From Liolophura sinensis (Eukaryota > Mollusca > Polyplacophora > Chitonida > Chitonidae), in contig NC_088300.1 in NCBI RefSeq assembly GCF_032854445.1, forward strand, positions 79,709,084 through 79,773,083: a stretch of 64,000 nucleotides of DNA, read 5' to 3'. The position numbers and the translations under genes were made by a program. Positions 26,501 through 38,425 of the stretch are shown here, in pieces. The notes beneath the pieces are model-generated. The model was not told the DNA's origin, did no database searches, and saw nothing but the letters and a program-made list of their open reading frames with translations. Within the stretch, counting starts at the first letter, position 1. Every line of letters starts with the position of its first letter.

Positions 26501-29500
26501 TCATCAGTTTAGCATAAATAAAACGAATGTAACTCCGAGTTGAAGTCACAATTGTCAATCTTATTTCGGTGACTGTTTTGTGATAATGGGACAAACATTT
26601 GTGATAATGGGACAAACATAATCGTCGAATTATTGATTGATATTTATGTTTTCACTCGGAGTTAAGTACCTTAATATCGTTTGTTCCCATTTAGAGTATT
26701 CTGTTTGACACTCATCCTGCACTGAGGCGGCAGGGCCAGAATTTTGGATCAGACATTGGACGTAGGCCTGGCAGTTCTCAGTTTATTGCCGGAAATTCAC
26801 TGAAATATTGGTAAGTGTTACTGGTCGACATCCACACCTGTGTGAAAGGATGTGGAGACCACATCAAACTTTCCTCTTGACTTGTAATACACCAGTCACC
26901 TCGATAACTCTGGTGAAAAGGTAGTAGTTTAAGCAGGTTAAATAACGATGTTCTGTATGTCTATACATAAATAAATAAATAAAGTCCAAGATTATCTCGG
27001 TCCAAATGTCTTTAACGCCCTATCACACTAGTTTACCTAACAAGCTTGTATATACTCTTGGGCCTGTACAGCCGGTTACTAACTTTGATGGAAGCCAACT
27101 AGTTTGAAAATTTTGCACAAACTGCTATATGATTAATCGACCACCAGACATATTCTGTATGGAATCATCTTGCTTTCTTGAGTGTACCTACTGTAACCAG
27201 TCATCACATGTGCAACATATCATCTAATCGCATAATTGCAGTTGTACTTTACATGGAGTTAGAGAAGGTCAAAATGGTGGACGGTAGACCTACGCTGTAA
27301 TATGTTTGGCCACACACGAAACCTATGAGTCATTGATTCTGTACGACATTCACATGACCTGTTTTTGTAGCGAGTCTTTGGCATGTCGTCGAGAACCAAT
27401 TCGAATCCGCCCAGGAAAACGTCAGCAGCCAGCCCCGGAAAGCCAAGGCAAGGACCAAAGCTTGATGGGGGCCTTCTACAGCTCGGGGTCATCATGTGAG
27501 AGCCTGACCCCAGTACCACAGAACAGGACGCCAAAGGCTCATGTCGTCACCGTCATCCCGGCCACAGAGATCCTAGGTTGGTCTTCGAGCACATCTGGAA
27601 CATGCGATTTACCTTTATGTATCTCGCGGCGATGGGCACTACTATTTACTCTGTCTTTAACATTTCATTTCTGCTTGATCACTTTGCAAAGTTCATTTAA
27701 TCTTAGTAGAATCACCAGAATAACAAACATTTGCTAACTTACTGATTTTGACATAAGAATAAAGATAGAACTCTGAAGTAAAGTACAGCTGATCATTATG
27801 TTTGTAACAGAGACGGACATTCTCTGCTCACACACATAGGATAATAGTTACATTTGTATATGACGTACCTACATCATTGCTTGTTGAAAAACCCTTGTCT
27901 TGTATTATATATAAACAGTACACCATTGATATAAACAATAGTTTAAAGCATCTGAGTAGCTAGTCTCACATGTGATAGTTAAAGCACCTGACGGGAATGA
28001 TCACTGTGTCGTCGTCGTCGTTCAGTTGATTCACTTACATTTTCTACTGTGCGTTTTCCCTGTACAGAGAGTACCAGCATTGGCAGCTTTGACAACCCAG
28101 AGAAGATGATAGCTGTTCCCGCCACCCTGGCCCCCAACATCGCGCCCACCTGTCTGCTAGAGTTCTGTGCCCCTTCCCAGGAACTCTCGCAGGAAGTGTT
28201 TCAGGTGTTGTCCACATCTCCAGCCCGACTTTCTCTAACCACTGGCATCGTCTCTCCCATTGATCTGGCCAATGATGCCACTGACGTCGAGCCAGGTAAG
28301 TGTGCTGGGAACTCAGGGTTGCGTATATAGCCTAATGACCAATCCCCATATTAGCTCTCTGTTTTGTTTCAACTGCTGCCTGGACGTCCAGTTCCTTGTG
28401 GACAAGGTTAATGATTAATAAGGGAGACAATTCAAGACGGGTAAGCACTGTAGACACTGACAAAGGTTTGGAGCCATAGAGATTTCTGACCAATTGGATA
28501 TTATTCTCATTGATTAAATGTAAAGGAAAAAAAATGAAAATTGAAGTATATACATTAGATGAGGTGCTATCAAAAACTGCCCAAAAAATAATTTGATATC
28601 TTTTCTCAGAATTTTTCTGGCGGAGTAAAATGATTTTAAAACCTCACTTTCTACGGTGGCCTGTAATGACTGAGTATCTGTGATGTCACATCCATATTGT
28701 TTGCTGGAAATGATTCCTTTCAAGGTCCATTCGGTAAATGTATTCATAGATCTATATGTATATGCATTTTGGATGATGAAATGTAGCGTTCTGTATGTGT
28801 TAAGTAACAATAACAAGTCTGACGCTACTAGTCCCAATGTGGTCAGAAAAGGACACCATAAAATCCTTGTCTGACACTACTAGTCCCAATGTGCTCAGAA
28901 AAGGACACCACAGAATCCAGGTCTAGCGCCACTGGCCTCAATGTGGCCAGAAAAGGACATCACAGAATCCTTGTCTGGCGCCACTGGTCCCAATGTGGTC
29001 AGAAAAGGCCACCACATAATCCATGCCTGGCGCCACTGGTCCCAATGTGGTCAGAAAAGGTCACAACAGAATCCATGTCTTTCGCCACTGGTCCAAATGT
29101 GGTTAGAAAAGGCCACCACAGAATCCTGGTCTGGTGCCACTGATCCCAATGTGGTCAGAAAAGGCCACCATAGAATCCTTGTCTGACGCCACTGGTCCCA
29201 ATGTGGTCAGAAAAGGCTACCACAGCATCCTGGTCTGGCGCCACTGGTCCCATTGTGGTCAGAAAAGGCCACCACAGAATCCTGGTCTGGCGCCACTGGT
29301 CCCAATGTGGTCAGAAAAGGCCACCATAGAATCCAGTGGTTTCAATGCATTTTAGGTCAAAACAGTAACAGAATAGTTTTGATGGACAATGTTTAATGGT
29401 CTTTCAACAGACAGTGTACTTTAGCTTTTTCATTTTTTTTGTTTCGTTGCCTTTAAGATAACCCATATCTCGTATTCTATGCTTTAAAAAAAACAAAAAA

Positions 29501-30428
29501 ACAATAGACCAAATGCGTATGTATCAATTAAGTATCCTGCATTAAGTTTAAATAGTACATTCTAGTTCTACGACACCGCAGTTCAAAGTCAGTCATATAG
29601 CGCATATTAAGAAACTCAAAAGCGCTACCATTTTATGAATTATAGCCAATCAATCACAAGTTATTTCTAAATCCCGAGGACGCATCCGTTTCTGCTGACA
29701 CCCGTACCCTGTTTTACTTTTAACCATGTGAAAGTGAGGTGCGACACAACATCATGTTTCCGGTTACTCTAACATGGAGTATCCCATGGCCTCGAAAGAA
29801 TTTCTCATTAAAAATTGATTTTTAGAGTTGGTAAGCAGGTCAGAATAAATGGCTGGGAGGTTTTTACTAGAGTGAAAGCAATTTGAAAGATGAATCTGAA
29901 AGTTGATGGATATTTTTTTAGCATATTTATTTTTAATATACCCAGGTCATTACACGCATTATGGCAGTTTGCTGCATTGTATGTTTACAGGCGCCGAAGA
30001 AGAGGACGCTGGCAGTCTGGTGAACAGCAAGGTCCGCGCTATTTGTGACTACTTCACCCAGGAACAAGGACATCTGACCTTCAGCAAGGGTTAGTATCCA
30101 TCTCCACAGTTATACGGCAATTGATTTCCTCAGTCCGTATGGAACTCACTGCTGCTCTGAACAATACATTACCGAATGTAACTTGACCAAACGTATTATT
30201 ACCATGTTACTGCACGTTACTTAAACGTTAGGCAACGCTTGAAAATATTCTCAGCAAAATACCTGCATTAACACTTCACATATCTTTTCCTTTCCAGGTC
30301 AGGTGATTAAGCAGAAGGTTGCACGGGATGAACACGGCCACTGTTTTGGTTGGACCAAAAATGGGCGATTCGCGCCGAAACGTTATGGATTCTATCCGGC
30401 CGAATACGTCTCCTTCTATCAGAAGTAG
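17542..30428 (+). CDS. F-BAR and SH3 domain membrane-curvature adaptor protein
   Basis: Thirteen plus-strand exons join in consistent phase: 17542-17615, 18272-18384, 19849-19981, 21283-21306 (24-bp microexon, less certain), 22619-22742, 24888-25079, 25406-25524, 26079-26217, 26695-26810, 27371-27576, 28068-28295, 29991-30089 and 30298-30428, ending in TAG (565 residues). Residues about 1-275 are helical and F-BAR-like: LAERAEVELKYARALKEWA matches the family signature of early F-BAR helices, and a long charged coiled segment with FEEKQTEVFKATFKDL follows. A Ser/Pro-rich linker leads to a C-terminal SH3 domain (about 504-563; AICDYFTQEQGHLTFSKG ... GFYPAEYV). Such proteins bind curved plasma membrane and recruit actin or dynamin partners through SH3. 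The N-terminus has an NPF tripeptide. The layout resembles PACSIN, PSTPIP1 and nostrin; I cannot say which, so no symbol is given. Intron 5 holds a LINE, and introns 4 and 11 hold minisatellites. Confidence 0.9.
17944..18172 (-). mobile_element. tRNA-derived SINE, family 1, in intron 1 of the F-BAR gene
   Basis: On the minus strand the head GGGCCTCTGTGGCTTGGTGG leads to a box-B-like GAGTTCAAGTCC, the CCCGGTTTTCTCCCACCATA core, AATATTCTTAAAA and an AAAT-rich tail. It is diverged from the 53388 copy. Confidence 0.8.
21878..22315. repeat. 21-bp minisatellite in intron 4 of the F-BAR gene
   Basis: About 20 copies of GGGGTAACACTTGTTTGTGT, with variants GGAGTAACA, GAGGTAGCA and CTGGTAACA. Being 21 bp long it keeps frames open on both strands (NKCYPNT- and LVCVGVT-like peptides), which are not coding. 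The interval 20250-20980 holds nothing I recognise. Confidence 0.92.
23040..24715 (+). mobile_element. 5'-truncated, degenerate non-LTR (LINE) retrotransposon in intron 5 of the F-BAR gene
   Basis: Broken plus-strand frames read in order: a pre-RT segment (ASLWCSEFDKLLNSVN, about 23080-23130), then the RT start (ITPLVKNKSGSITSLDNYRP, about 23371-23430) with ALNTVISKLTEQIIL and FQFGSKSGRSTDQ. These are followed by a damaged GVIQGG region (about 23790), and YLGHIISDDLKDDKDIE (about 24110-24160). It ends near an AATAAA at about 24680 and TTATTA-rich sequence. Many stops and frameshifts show it is dead. The linkage of these motifs is typical of LINE reverse transcriptases; I do not assign a clade. 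Confidence 0.85.
26325..26412 (+). mobile_element. Degraded 3' fragment of SINE family 1
   Basis: GGTTTCCCGGTTTCCTCCCA followed by CTATTATGCC and an AATAAATAAATAAG tail matches the body and tail of the family 1 SINE with decay. It lies in intron 8 of the F-BAR gene. Confidence 0.55.
28825..29335. repeat. 52-bp minisatellite in intron 11 of the F-BAR gene
   Basis: About ten copies of a unit containing GGCGCCACTGGTCCCAATGT, GGTCAGAAAAGGCCACCACA and GAATCCTGGTCT. It does not resemble the neighbouring exons. The rest of intron 11 (29340-29990) is unannotated AT-rich sequence. Confidence 0.92.
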
Positions 30429-30596
30429 GCGTGTGAATGCACAGTTTGGTGTCACCTCAACTATTTATACTACTCTATTACAAGTGTGCCAGATCTAAGT
30501 ATTTATGTACAGTATATCTGGACTTTTGTGAAAACAAACTGATGGCTGTTTTTATCTTTACAGCGTTGTTTTAGAAGTCTTTCACAACGTCTTAAT

Positions 30597-30602
30597 AATA
30601 AA
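30597..30602 (+). terminator. Polyadenylation signal of the F-BAR gene
   Basis: An AATAAA hexamer lies about 170 bp after the TAG stop codon at 30428, a reasonable 3' UTR length. No other AATAAA lies closer. Confidence 0.6.
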
Positions 30603-30859
30603 GCCTGTTCGTTGAACATTTCCTGTATTCAAACAAGAGTTACACATCCTAAGGCTGACTGATATGACGTGTAATTTTGTCCACTGCTCAGATTGCACAA
30701 TCGTGCTCCTTGTGTCATGAGCTCCATCAGTACCTGTGTACTACGATACACCTTCCTCAGTTTCCACATTCATCTTGTTTATAATCGAAATAACAAATTA
30801 TTAGTCCGGTTACAATAACACCTGTCTGCTGTTAATATCATAGCATAAGCTATGGATAT

Positions 30860-31480
30860 CAAATAAGGACGTCATACGTTTTGGAGCTTAGATAAGATGG
30901 GCATACGTATTGGATATCATAGAAGAACGACATGCGTTTTCGATATCAGATAAGACAGGCATATATACGTTTTAGATATCTGGTAAGAAAAGCATAGGAT
31001 TTGGAGCTCAGATAGGATCGGCCTACGTCATCGATGTCAAATAAGAACGGCGTAAGTTTTGGAGATTAGATAAGATCGATATACATCATGTAAATACGGT
31101 ATACGTTTGAGTATCAGGTACCAATAGCATATGTTCTCGATATCAGATAAGAACAACATGTATCCGTTTGCGATATTGGATAAGAACGACATAGACCTAT
31201 ACACGTTTGGGATATCAGAGAAGAATGGCGTATAGAGGTTTGGGTTATCACATAAGAACGGCATACCTTTTGGTGATCCTATCGGAGCGGTCTACGTCAT
31301 TGATATCAGATAAGAATGGCCTAGGTTTTGGAGATCAAGAGCGGCCTACGTCATTGATGACCTTATAACGGCCTAGGTTTTGAAGATAAGATCGATGTAC
31401 ATCATGTAAAAACGGTATACGTTTGAATATCAGATAAGAAGGCCACCTGTACGTTTGCGATATCAAAGAAGAATCACCTA
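30860..31480. repeat. Irregular repeats around GATATCAGATAAGAACGGC
   Basis: About 17 loosely spaced copies of a roughly 30-40 bp motif (ATATCAGATAAGAA, then GGCATACGTTTTGG) lie between the convergent 3' ends of the F-BAR gene and HSPA12-A. The spacing and sequence are more worn than in the other arrays. Confidence 0.75.
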
Positions 31481-31666
31481 GGTTTGGCTTGAGCGTATGA
31501 TTTAAATGTAGCTGTATTAAAGTGTCTGATATGCAAGCTTCTCCACAGCGCAATAATTATATCTGTTTTCCTTTTTGTCATCCATAAAATAACTTAAAAC
31601 CGAGTATCTCTTTAGCCACCTACCTAAATTCTGTTTTAATTTAAACTCACAAAATGTGGTCCACTT

Positions 31667-34600
31667 TCACTGAAAGCCAAACGTAGCCTCGGTAATGTTG
31701 CCAGTGGCCTTCTCCTCTGCCTTTACCCGCAAACTTGTTTCCCCAAAGACAAACCTGACCCCTACGTCCCGAGCACTCCTCCCGATCAGAGTCGGCAGAG
31801 TGACAGTGAACTTTCCCAGCTGTCGACATGAGTGGTCTGTGATGTACTTCGGAGCTCTCTCTGTAGACATATACACTGGCAGAGACATTGTCTTCTGGTC
31901 AGAGTACACTGGTGTAAAGATCTCCTCACTCGATTCCTTATAGCACGGCACTTCTTCGCCCTCAGCAATAAACGTTTTGAAAACATCTCGACAATACCTT
32001 TGGCCGTCCACAATATGCATCTTGTCTTTGTCGTGTACCGCATCATTGAAGAATGGCCAGTATCTCATCCCATATGTACATTTTGCCAGACGGACACAAA
32101 CGACGCCAGGGTGATGGCCGAATATCACCGCACCCTTCATCACAGACAAAACGGCGTCCAGTGGGGTCACCACCATCACAGTCGGGAAGTTCTTTCGAAA
32201 AATTTCTTGAAGAAATGGCGAATCTGAAAACCCGCCTACCAGTAAGATGTGGGAAATCCCTGAGCACTTGGGATCCGCCATGAGTGTTTCCACATGACTA
32301 ACGATCTTCTGGATGGTGGGTTTCATCAAATCCTGCATCACTTTGCCATTGATTCTCATCTTGTCACCTATAAACCTCACGAGCCCCGCAAATCGTGAAT
32401 TGGAGACATGTTGCTCTAATGAACACGTGTTGTACAGGCTAAACGCCTCCCGCAGAGACGCCGGTAACCGGAAGCTGGAAACCTGCAGGTCGTTACCGGA
32501 CACCTTACGTTTATTTATCTCAAACTCTTTTTCAAGCTCCAGCCAGTCAGATTGGTGTGTTTTGCCGAACTCCTTCATCACCTTTATAGTAAATATTTCC
32601 AACAAGAGTTCGGTGAATTGATCGTCCACTTGAGTTCCACCCCAATCTCCCCCGCTAGCCTTGTGCAGCTCTTTCAGTTTTCCACTTGTCATCACTTCAT
32701 GGACGGTTGTGTCCACTGTACCCCCTGAGAATTGAAATGGATATTAATAACTGTAATACTTAGATCTCGACTTACCTTAACAGTGTCTTCTGAAATCAAC
32801 ATGCTAACAATTGACCCCTAGCAAGGAGTTTTTGAAACCGCTTTTATTCTGGGTTTGTACAAATCACTAAAGAATTTTCAAATTAACGTCTGTCATAAGA
32901 GAGTATAAAGGATACAAACGGCCAAAACGATAATTTACTCGTAATGATTGGGTATATTTACATTTATCATCGGCCTTCCACTACTCAGCCCATTCTTTAT
33001 GTCCTGATTTACCTCCAGCGTCCACGACGATGTACCGAGATCCGGGCTCTGAAATGTCAGCACCATTAAACTCGTAAGAATTTCTGCTGGAGAGAACTCG
33101 GAAGAGAACGGAGGCAGCTTCCGGCTCCAAGGCGAGTGTGAGTCTTTGTGGAGAAATTCCCGCCTGTGAAGTAAAACAAACGACAGCGCTGTTACCCATT
33201 ACACCTAAGGCCTCTAGTTTTAAACATTAAATTTATATCTTAAAACTGAAATGATCACCATGACAGCCATCGCGTACGACCTGAGAGTTTCATTGATATA
33301 GTTTTGCGTTCGAAACGGCTCTGTTGCGTGAATCCTCACTCGTTTACGCTTGTTGTAATCTCACGGGCTGGACTTTCGATTTATAATAACTAAGAAAGCA
33401 TTTCCCGTTAAACTTACCTATGGAACAGCATTCTGTATGCACCTGTCCCTTTCTTACTGTTGAAGCGGCTTTCCTCATGAATTCTGGACCTACCTGTACC
33501 ATTTCATGAAATGTTGACTTACTTGTGTAGCGGATTTCCTTTTATGCATCTATCCCTTACTTATACAGTCGTTTTCCTCATGAACTGTTGACTTATCTAT
33601 ATAGAGGCTTACCTCATGAACTGTTGCCTTACCTTTACGGCAGCTTTCTTCATGAACTCCTGACCCACATGTACAGCGGCTTTCCTCATGAACTGTTGCC
33701 TTACCTGTACTGCAGCTTTCCTTACTAACTCTTGACCTACCTGTACAGCGGTTTTCCTCGTGAACTGTTGCCTTACCTGTACTGCAGCTTTCCTTATTAA
33801 CTCTTGACCTACCTGTACAGCGGCTTTCCTCGTGGACTGATGCCGTACCTGTACAACAGCTTTCTTTATGAACTTATGACGTACCTATACAGCGGTTTTC
33901 CCCGTGAACTGTTAACTTACCTGTACAGCAGCTTTCATTATTAACTTGACCTACCTGTACAGCGGCTTTTCGTTGTGAACTGTTGCCTTACCTGTACTGC
34001 AGCTTTCCTTATGAGCTCTTGACCTACCTGTACAGCAAATTTCCTTATGAACTGTTGCCTTACCTGTACAGTAGTTTTCCTTATGAACTCTCCACCTACC
34101 TGTAAAGCGACTTTACTCGTAAACTGTTGCCTTACCTGTACAGCATCTTTCCTTATTAACTCTTGACCTACCTGTACAGCAGCTTTCCTCATGAACTGTT
34201 TGGCATCCTCGTCCCATATAGCAGGTACTGTGATCACGTACTGGATCTCTGAATCAGCGACCTGCTGCGGAAGACTTTGGCTAAGATGCTCCTTTAGGTA
34301 CCGTATGGACATGGCGAATACACTGAGAGCATTAAAACGTTGTCCGGACAGCGACTCTAACTCCATAGATTCGCTTATCTGGAAAACAAAAAACAGCCAA
34401 CTGTGGGTTTTATTTTCACAAATCATATTTGTTTTCTAATTAATAGATTGCTCAACGCTCTCAATTATCCTCAGTAACTTCCCTGAACAGACTGGAATCG
34501 GCCATGCAATGATTCAGGTGCCACTCACCAATGCGGTTGCTGTGAGTTCAAGTCCAGCTCATGTTGGATTCCTCTCCGGTCGTACCTGGAGAGGTCTTTT

Positions 34601-34981
34601 GGGTCTTTGTAACAGTTTTGTAAAGTGACATGTTAAAAGAAGAAAATACCTCACTGATCCATAATATACCTTTCTGGTGTAAAGTGTCATCTTGAATCGG
34701 CGAAATAAGAGCCACTGCTTCTGCTTAGATGCCCTGGCCAACTCAGAATACTTGGCCTCGGCTTCATACCCGAAACTGTGAAACTGCCACTCAGGGTCTA
34801 TCAGTACAGAGGTCGGGGTTTTGTACGACGTGTGCAGCTGGTTGTATCCATCTTGCCAAACCTTGTTGGTTGTGATCTTCAGTTTATCAGCCAGAAACTC
34901 GTGTTGGAAGGAGAAGGCGTAGCCCGAATAGGTTGTACCCATATCAATGGCGACCACGAGAAGGGGCTTGGACTGAGCCAT
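31667..34981 (-). CDS. HSPA12-like HSP70-family protein, copy A
   Basis: This encodes a member of the atypical HSP70 branch (HSPA12A/B type), which has an actin-fold ATPase and lacks the usual HSP70 peptide-binding tail. Four minus-strand exons join in phase: 34981-34670, 34378-34172, 33163-33013 and 32724-31667, giving 575 residues. Nucleotide-binding motifs are AIDMGTTYSGYAFSF (phosphate 1, residues about 11-25), VDAGGGTVDTTVHEV (phosphate 2, split by intron 3) and ILLVGGFSDSPFLQE (adenosine loop). The gene lies tail-to-tail with the F-BAR gene and in tandem with copy B, as expected from the HSPA12 expansions known in bivalves. Intron 2 contains a minisatellite copied from the end of exon 2, and intron 1 has a SINE fragment. 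A cytosolic stress or innate-immune role is suggested by the family only. It looks intact. Confidence 0.92.
33440..34171. repeat. 36-bp minisatellite made from the exon 2 donor of HSPA12-A
   Basis: About 20 monomers of 36 bp fill the start of intron 2. On the minus strand each reads roughly FMRKAAVQ followed by GTAAG or GTAGG, a copy of the last 29 coding bases of exon 2 plus its 5' splice site. The exon 2 frame stays open for five complete 12-residue units (VGQELIRKDAVQ, VRQQFTSKVALQ, VGGEFIRKTTVQ, VRQQFIRKFAVQ, VGQELIRKAAVQ) before it is lost. Confidence 0.93.
34495..34600 (+). mobile_element. Head fragment of SINE family 1 in intron 1 of HSPA12-A
   Basis: CACTCACCAATGCGGTTGCT and GTGAGTTCAAGTCCAGCTC match the region around box B of the family 1 SINE (compare 53445-53480), followed by the start of the body (CCTCTCCGGTCGTA). 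The rest of the element is missing. Confidence 0.75.
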
Positions 34982-35584
34982 GACTGTCTTTGGAATAAAT
35001 TATATGCTGTAATAAATATTTAGGAAGAAAAAATGTATTATATGTAATGACGAACAGTTAGGTGAATAGAGGTAAAAACATATTCAAAGCATCAACATGA
35101 GACATTAGTATAACGAGCGAGTTTTGTTCCAATGTGTTTACCTTTGCTGTACTCTGTACACATCATCTTGCAGTTCATGTTTTGCATCATAGGCATGGCC
35201 CCAGTCATGCCACTTTGACTGTATACTCAGTGCAAACTTTAGAACTATAACTTAGCTCAGTATTTCCACACGACATCACCCCTTTTGACACGTTATTTAT
35301 CTGATTGTTGTTTAACACAATTTCACTCAAAAATTTTATGGGTGAGTTATATCGAAATAAACGACAGATCTTGCCAATTCACTGACGAATTTTCCGACGT
35401 GTAATGTACAAAGATATGCACACCTTACTGTATGGTGGAAAACTATTGGTCAGCAACCAATGCTGAGCTGCACAGCCACACATGAGTTGTCAGTCGGATA
35501 CTCCCACCCCTACCTCGTAGGCCTGTGTCAGTGAAAAAACCATTCTCAAACACATAGGCCTAAAACTCTAACTTCCAAGTATAC

Positions 35585-37095
35585 ACCTGTGTCTGTATCC
35601 AGGGCGCAAAACTGTACAAAGCACCTGTTTCTGTATCAGGGCGCAAAACTGTACAAAGCACCTGTTTCTGTATCCAGGGCGCAAAACTGTACAAAGCACC
35701 TGTTTCTGTATCCAGGACACGAAACTGTACATAGCACCTGTGTCTGTATCCAGGACACAAGCCTGTACGTGGCACCTGTGTCTGTATCCTGGACATAAAC
35801 CTGTACGTCGCACCTGTGTCTGTATCCAGGACACAAACCTGCCCGTGGCACCTGTTTCTGTATCCAGAACACAAACCTATACATGGCATCTGTTTCTGCA
35901 TCCAGGACACAAACCTGTACGTGGCACCTGTGTCTGTATCGAGGACACAAACCTGTACATAGCACCTGTGTGTGTATCCAGAACACAAGCCTGTACATGG
36001 CACCTGTTTCTGTATCCAGGAAACAAACCTGTACGTGGCACCTGTGTCTGTATCCAGGACACAAACCTGTACATGGCACCCGTTTCTGTATCCAGGACAC
36101 AAGCCTGTACGTGGTACCTGTGTCTATATCCAGAACACAAACCTGTACATGGCATCTGTGTCTGTATCCAGGACACAAGCCTGTACGTGGCACCTGTGTC
36201 TGTATCCAGGACACAAACCTGCCCGTGGCACCTGTGTCTATATCCAGAACACAAACCTGTACATGGCATCTGTGTCTGTATCCAGGACACAAACCTGTAC
36301 GTGGTACCTGTTTCTGTATCCAGGACACAAACCTGTACATGGCGCCTGTGTCTGTATCGAGGACACAAGCCTGTAACTGGCACCTGTGTCTATATCCAGA
36401 ACACAAACCTGTACATGGCATCTGTGTCTGTATCCAGGACACAAAGCTGTACATGGCACCTATTTCTGTATCCAGGGCATAGATCTGTACGTGGCACCTG
36501 TGTCTGTATCCCGAACACAAAGCTGTACATGGCACCTGTGTCTGTATCCTGAACACAAAGTTGTACGTGGCACCTGTTTCTGTATCGAGGACACAAACCT
36601 GTACATGGAACCTGTTTCTGTATGTAGGACACAAAAGTGTACATAACACCTGTGTCTGTATCCAGGACATAGATCTGTACATGGCACCTGTGTGTGTATC
36701 CAGAACACAAAGCTGTACGTGACACCTGTTTCTGTATCCAGGACACAGATCTGTACATGGCACCTGTGTCTGCATCCAGGACACAACCCTGTACATGGCA
36801 CCTGTTTCTGTATCGAGGACACAAACCTGTACATGGAACCTGTTTCTGTATGTAGGACACAAAAGTGTACATAACACCTGTGTCTGTATCCAGGACATAG
36901 ATCTGTACATGGCACCTGTGTCTGTATACAGGACACAAAAGTGTACATGGCACCTGTGTCTGTATCCAGAACACAAACCTGTACATGGCATCTGTGTCTG
37001 TATCCAGGACATAGATCTGTACGTGGCACCTGTGTCTGTACCCTGAACACAAAGCTGTACCTGTCACCTGTTTCTGTATCCAGGACACAAAACAG
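35585..37095. repeat. 36-bp minisatellite, about 42 copies, upstream of HSPA12-A
   Basis: The unit TGTCTGTATCCAGGACACAA plus ACCTGTACATGGCACC is repeated for 1.5 kb starting about 600 bp upstream of the HSPA12-A start codon. Since 36 is divisible by three, and stops are absent from most frames of the unit, frames stay open on both strands, up to 458 codons on the minus strand. The peptides are strictly periodic (VSWIQTQVPCT-like) with no independent sign of coding. Confidence 0.95.
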
Positions 37096-37099
37096 TCCG

Positions 37100-38425
37100 T
37101 AGCCGTCTCAGTATAGCATGCCTTGTTCAATGGGATATTGAGGCAGATAAATATCAGAGATCGTTGAAAATAGACCTCAACGTCTAATTTAATTGAACTA
37201 TAAGAATCGTCAGCTGACCATAACGGTACGATGTTGAAGTTGCTCCGCAGTGTGCAGTCTCGATCGATATAGCCTTCCTCTCTCTGGTCCTGCAGAATAG
37301 CCCGTTCGCTTATTACATAGGGTGTAAATTACACAGAGAACCGCCACAGTTTGAAGCACTCATCAGGAAGCTGTATAAAAAGATCTATTCCACACTCTTA
37401 CCTGACGTGTAAAATGGACCACAGTGGGTTGGACGTATAAAGCCACGTTGTAGGGGTAACACTAGTCAGCTCACACACTTAACAACGTTATGACAACATA
37501 ACGGTCTGGGTGCATAGCCGGTAACCACGACCTGAGTCAGATTGTGGGCTGTAAATGCGTGTCACAAGCTCTTCTCAGAAATGAAAGGGAAAGTGAAACT
37601 TACAGTGTGTAATAATTATGTAATATTTCACCCACGGGGAGGCCGACACGTTTTGATTCCATTGCGCTTTAAGTAACAAGACATTAACCTGTAAAGATTA
37701 TATGATTACAACGAGGAGAGTAAGACCAGACCAGTCAGTATGATAGTTGTCAAATGGCCATGCGCGACCAGGGAAAGTCAGCACCTTATCAGTTTACCTC
37801 ATTAGAGTTTTATGCTAAATGTTTGAAAATGCCTAAAAAGTGACAAATTACACGCTCTCTAGCATTATGGCTTAAGCAGAATTAGGTTTTAACAAATGCA
37901 GTGATGTTAATTACATCTTATTACTCGTCAATGGGCCGAGTTTTTTTATCGTACATTTGTCGTACGATATTTTGTACATCACAATTACCGTACCATTGTA
38001 GTATATGGGCGATTATCGTACATGTTCGACAACTTTGTGAAACTGGGCCCATGCATGTAATTACTCAAAAGCTGTGTTGTTGTAATTTACACTGAGAAAT
38101 TGTCGCAAACAAATGACATTTTACTGCGCTATGTGTGAGGTTGAAAGGAACACCTGTTTGTTAACATCGGCTTCACTGATGTTAAACATTGGTAATTACT
38201 TTGCCACTGGAGGGAAACTGTGGACGATACCATTTGTACTGAGCGGACGTCCAACAAAGAACGATGCTGCTGAAAGGTATTCTTTGCTGCCCACCTTTCT
38301 TTACATGATAAGCAAAGCGCCCCGAGAGGATTGTTTCCTTCACTAATCTCATATTCCTAGTGACCATGTTTTCTCAACCAGTCTTAGGTGCCTGGAGAAC
38401 TGATAAATACATTTGGGAAACATCT
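37100..38425. other. Spacer between arrays, nothing recognised
   Basis: Unique-looking sequence with only short open frames and no exon with matching borders. A stretch near 37961-38020 is rich in CGTAC and GTAC words. I see no RNA gene or transposon. Confidence 0.5.

Noticed and set aside
28825-29335. 52-bp array as an exon-edge copy of F-BAR exon 11
   Set aside because: Only a short GCCACTG match to the end of exon 11 is visible, not enough to call it exon-derived.
32043-32267. Conserved-looking small minus-strand ORF, similar at 40283-40504
   Set aside because: It is the out-of-frame shadow of the near-identical exon 4 block of the two HSPA12 genes.
35636-37012. 458-codon open frame on the minus strand
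   Set aside because: It is a 36-bp array read through; both strands are open, the peptide is strictly periodic, and there is no independent start or splice context.
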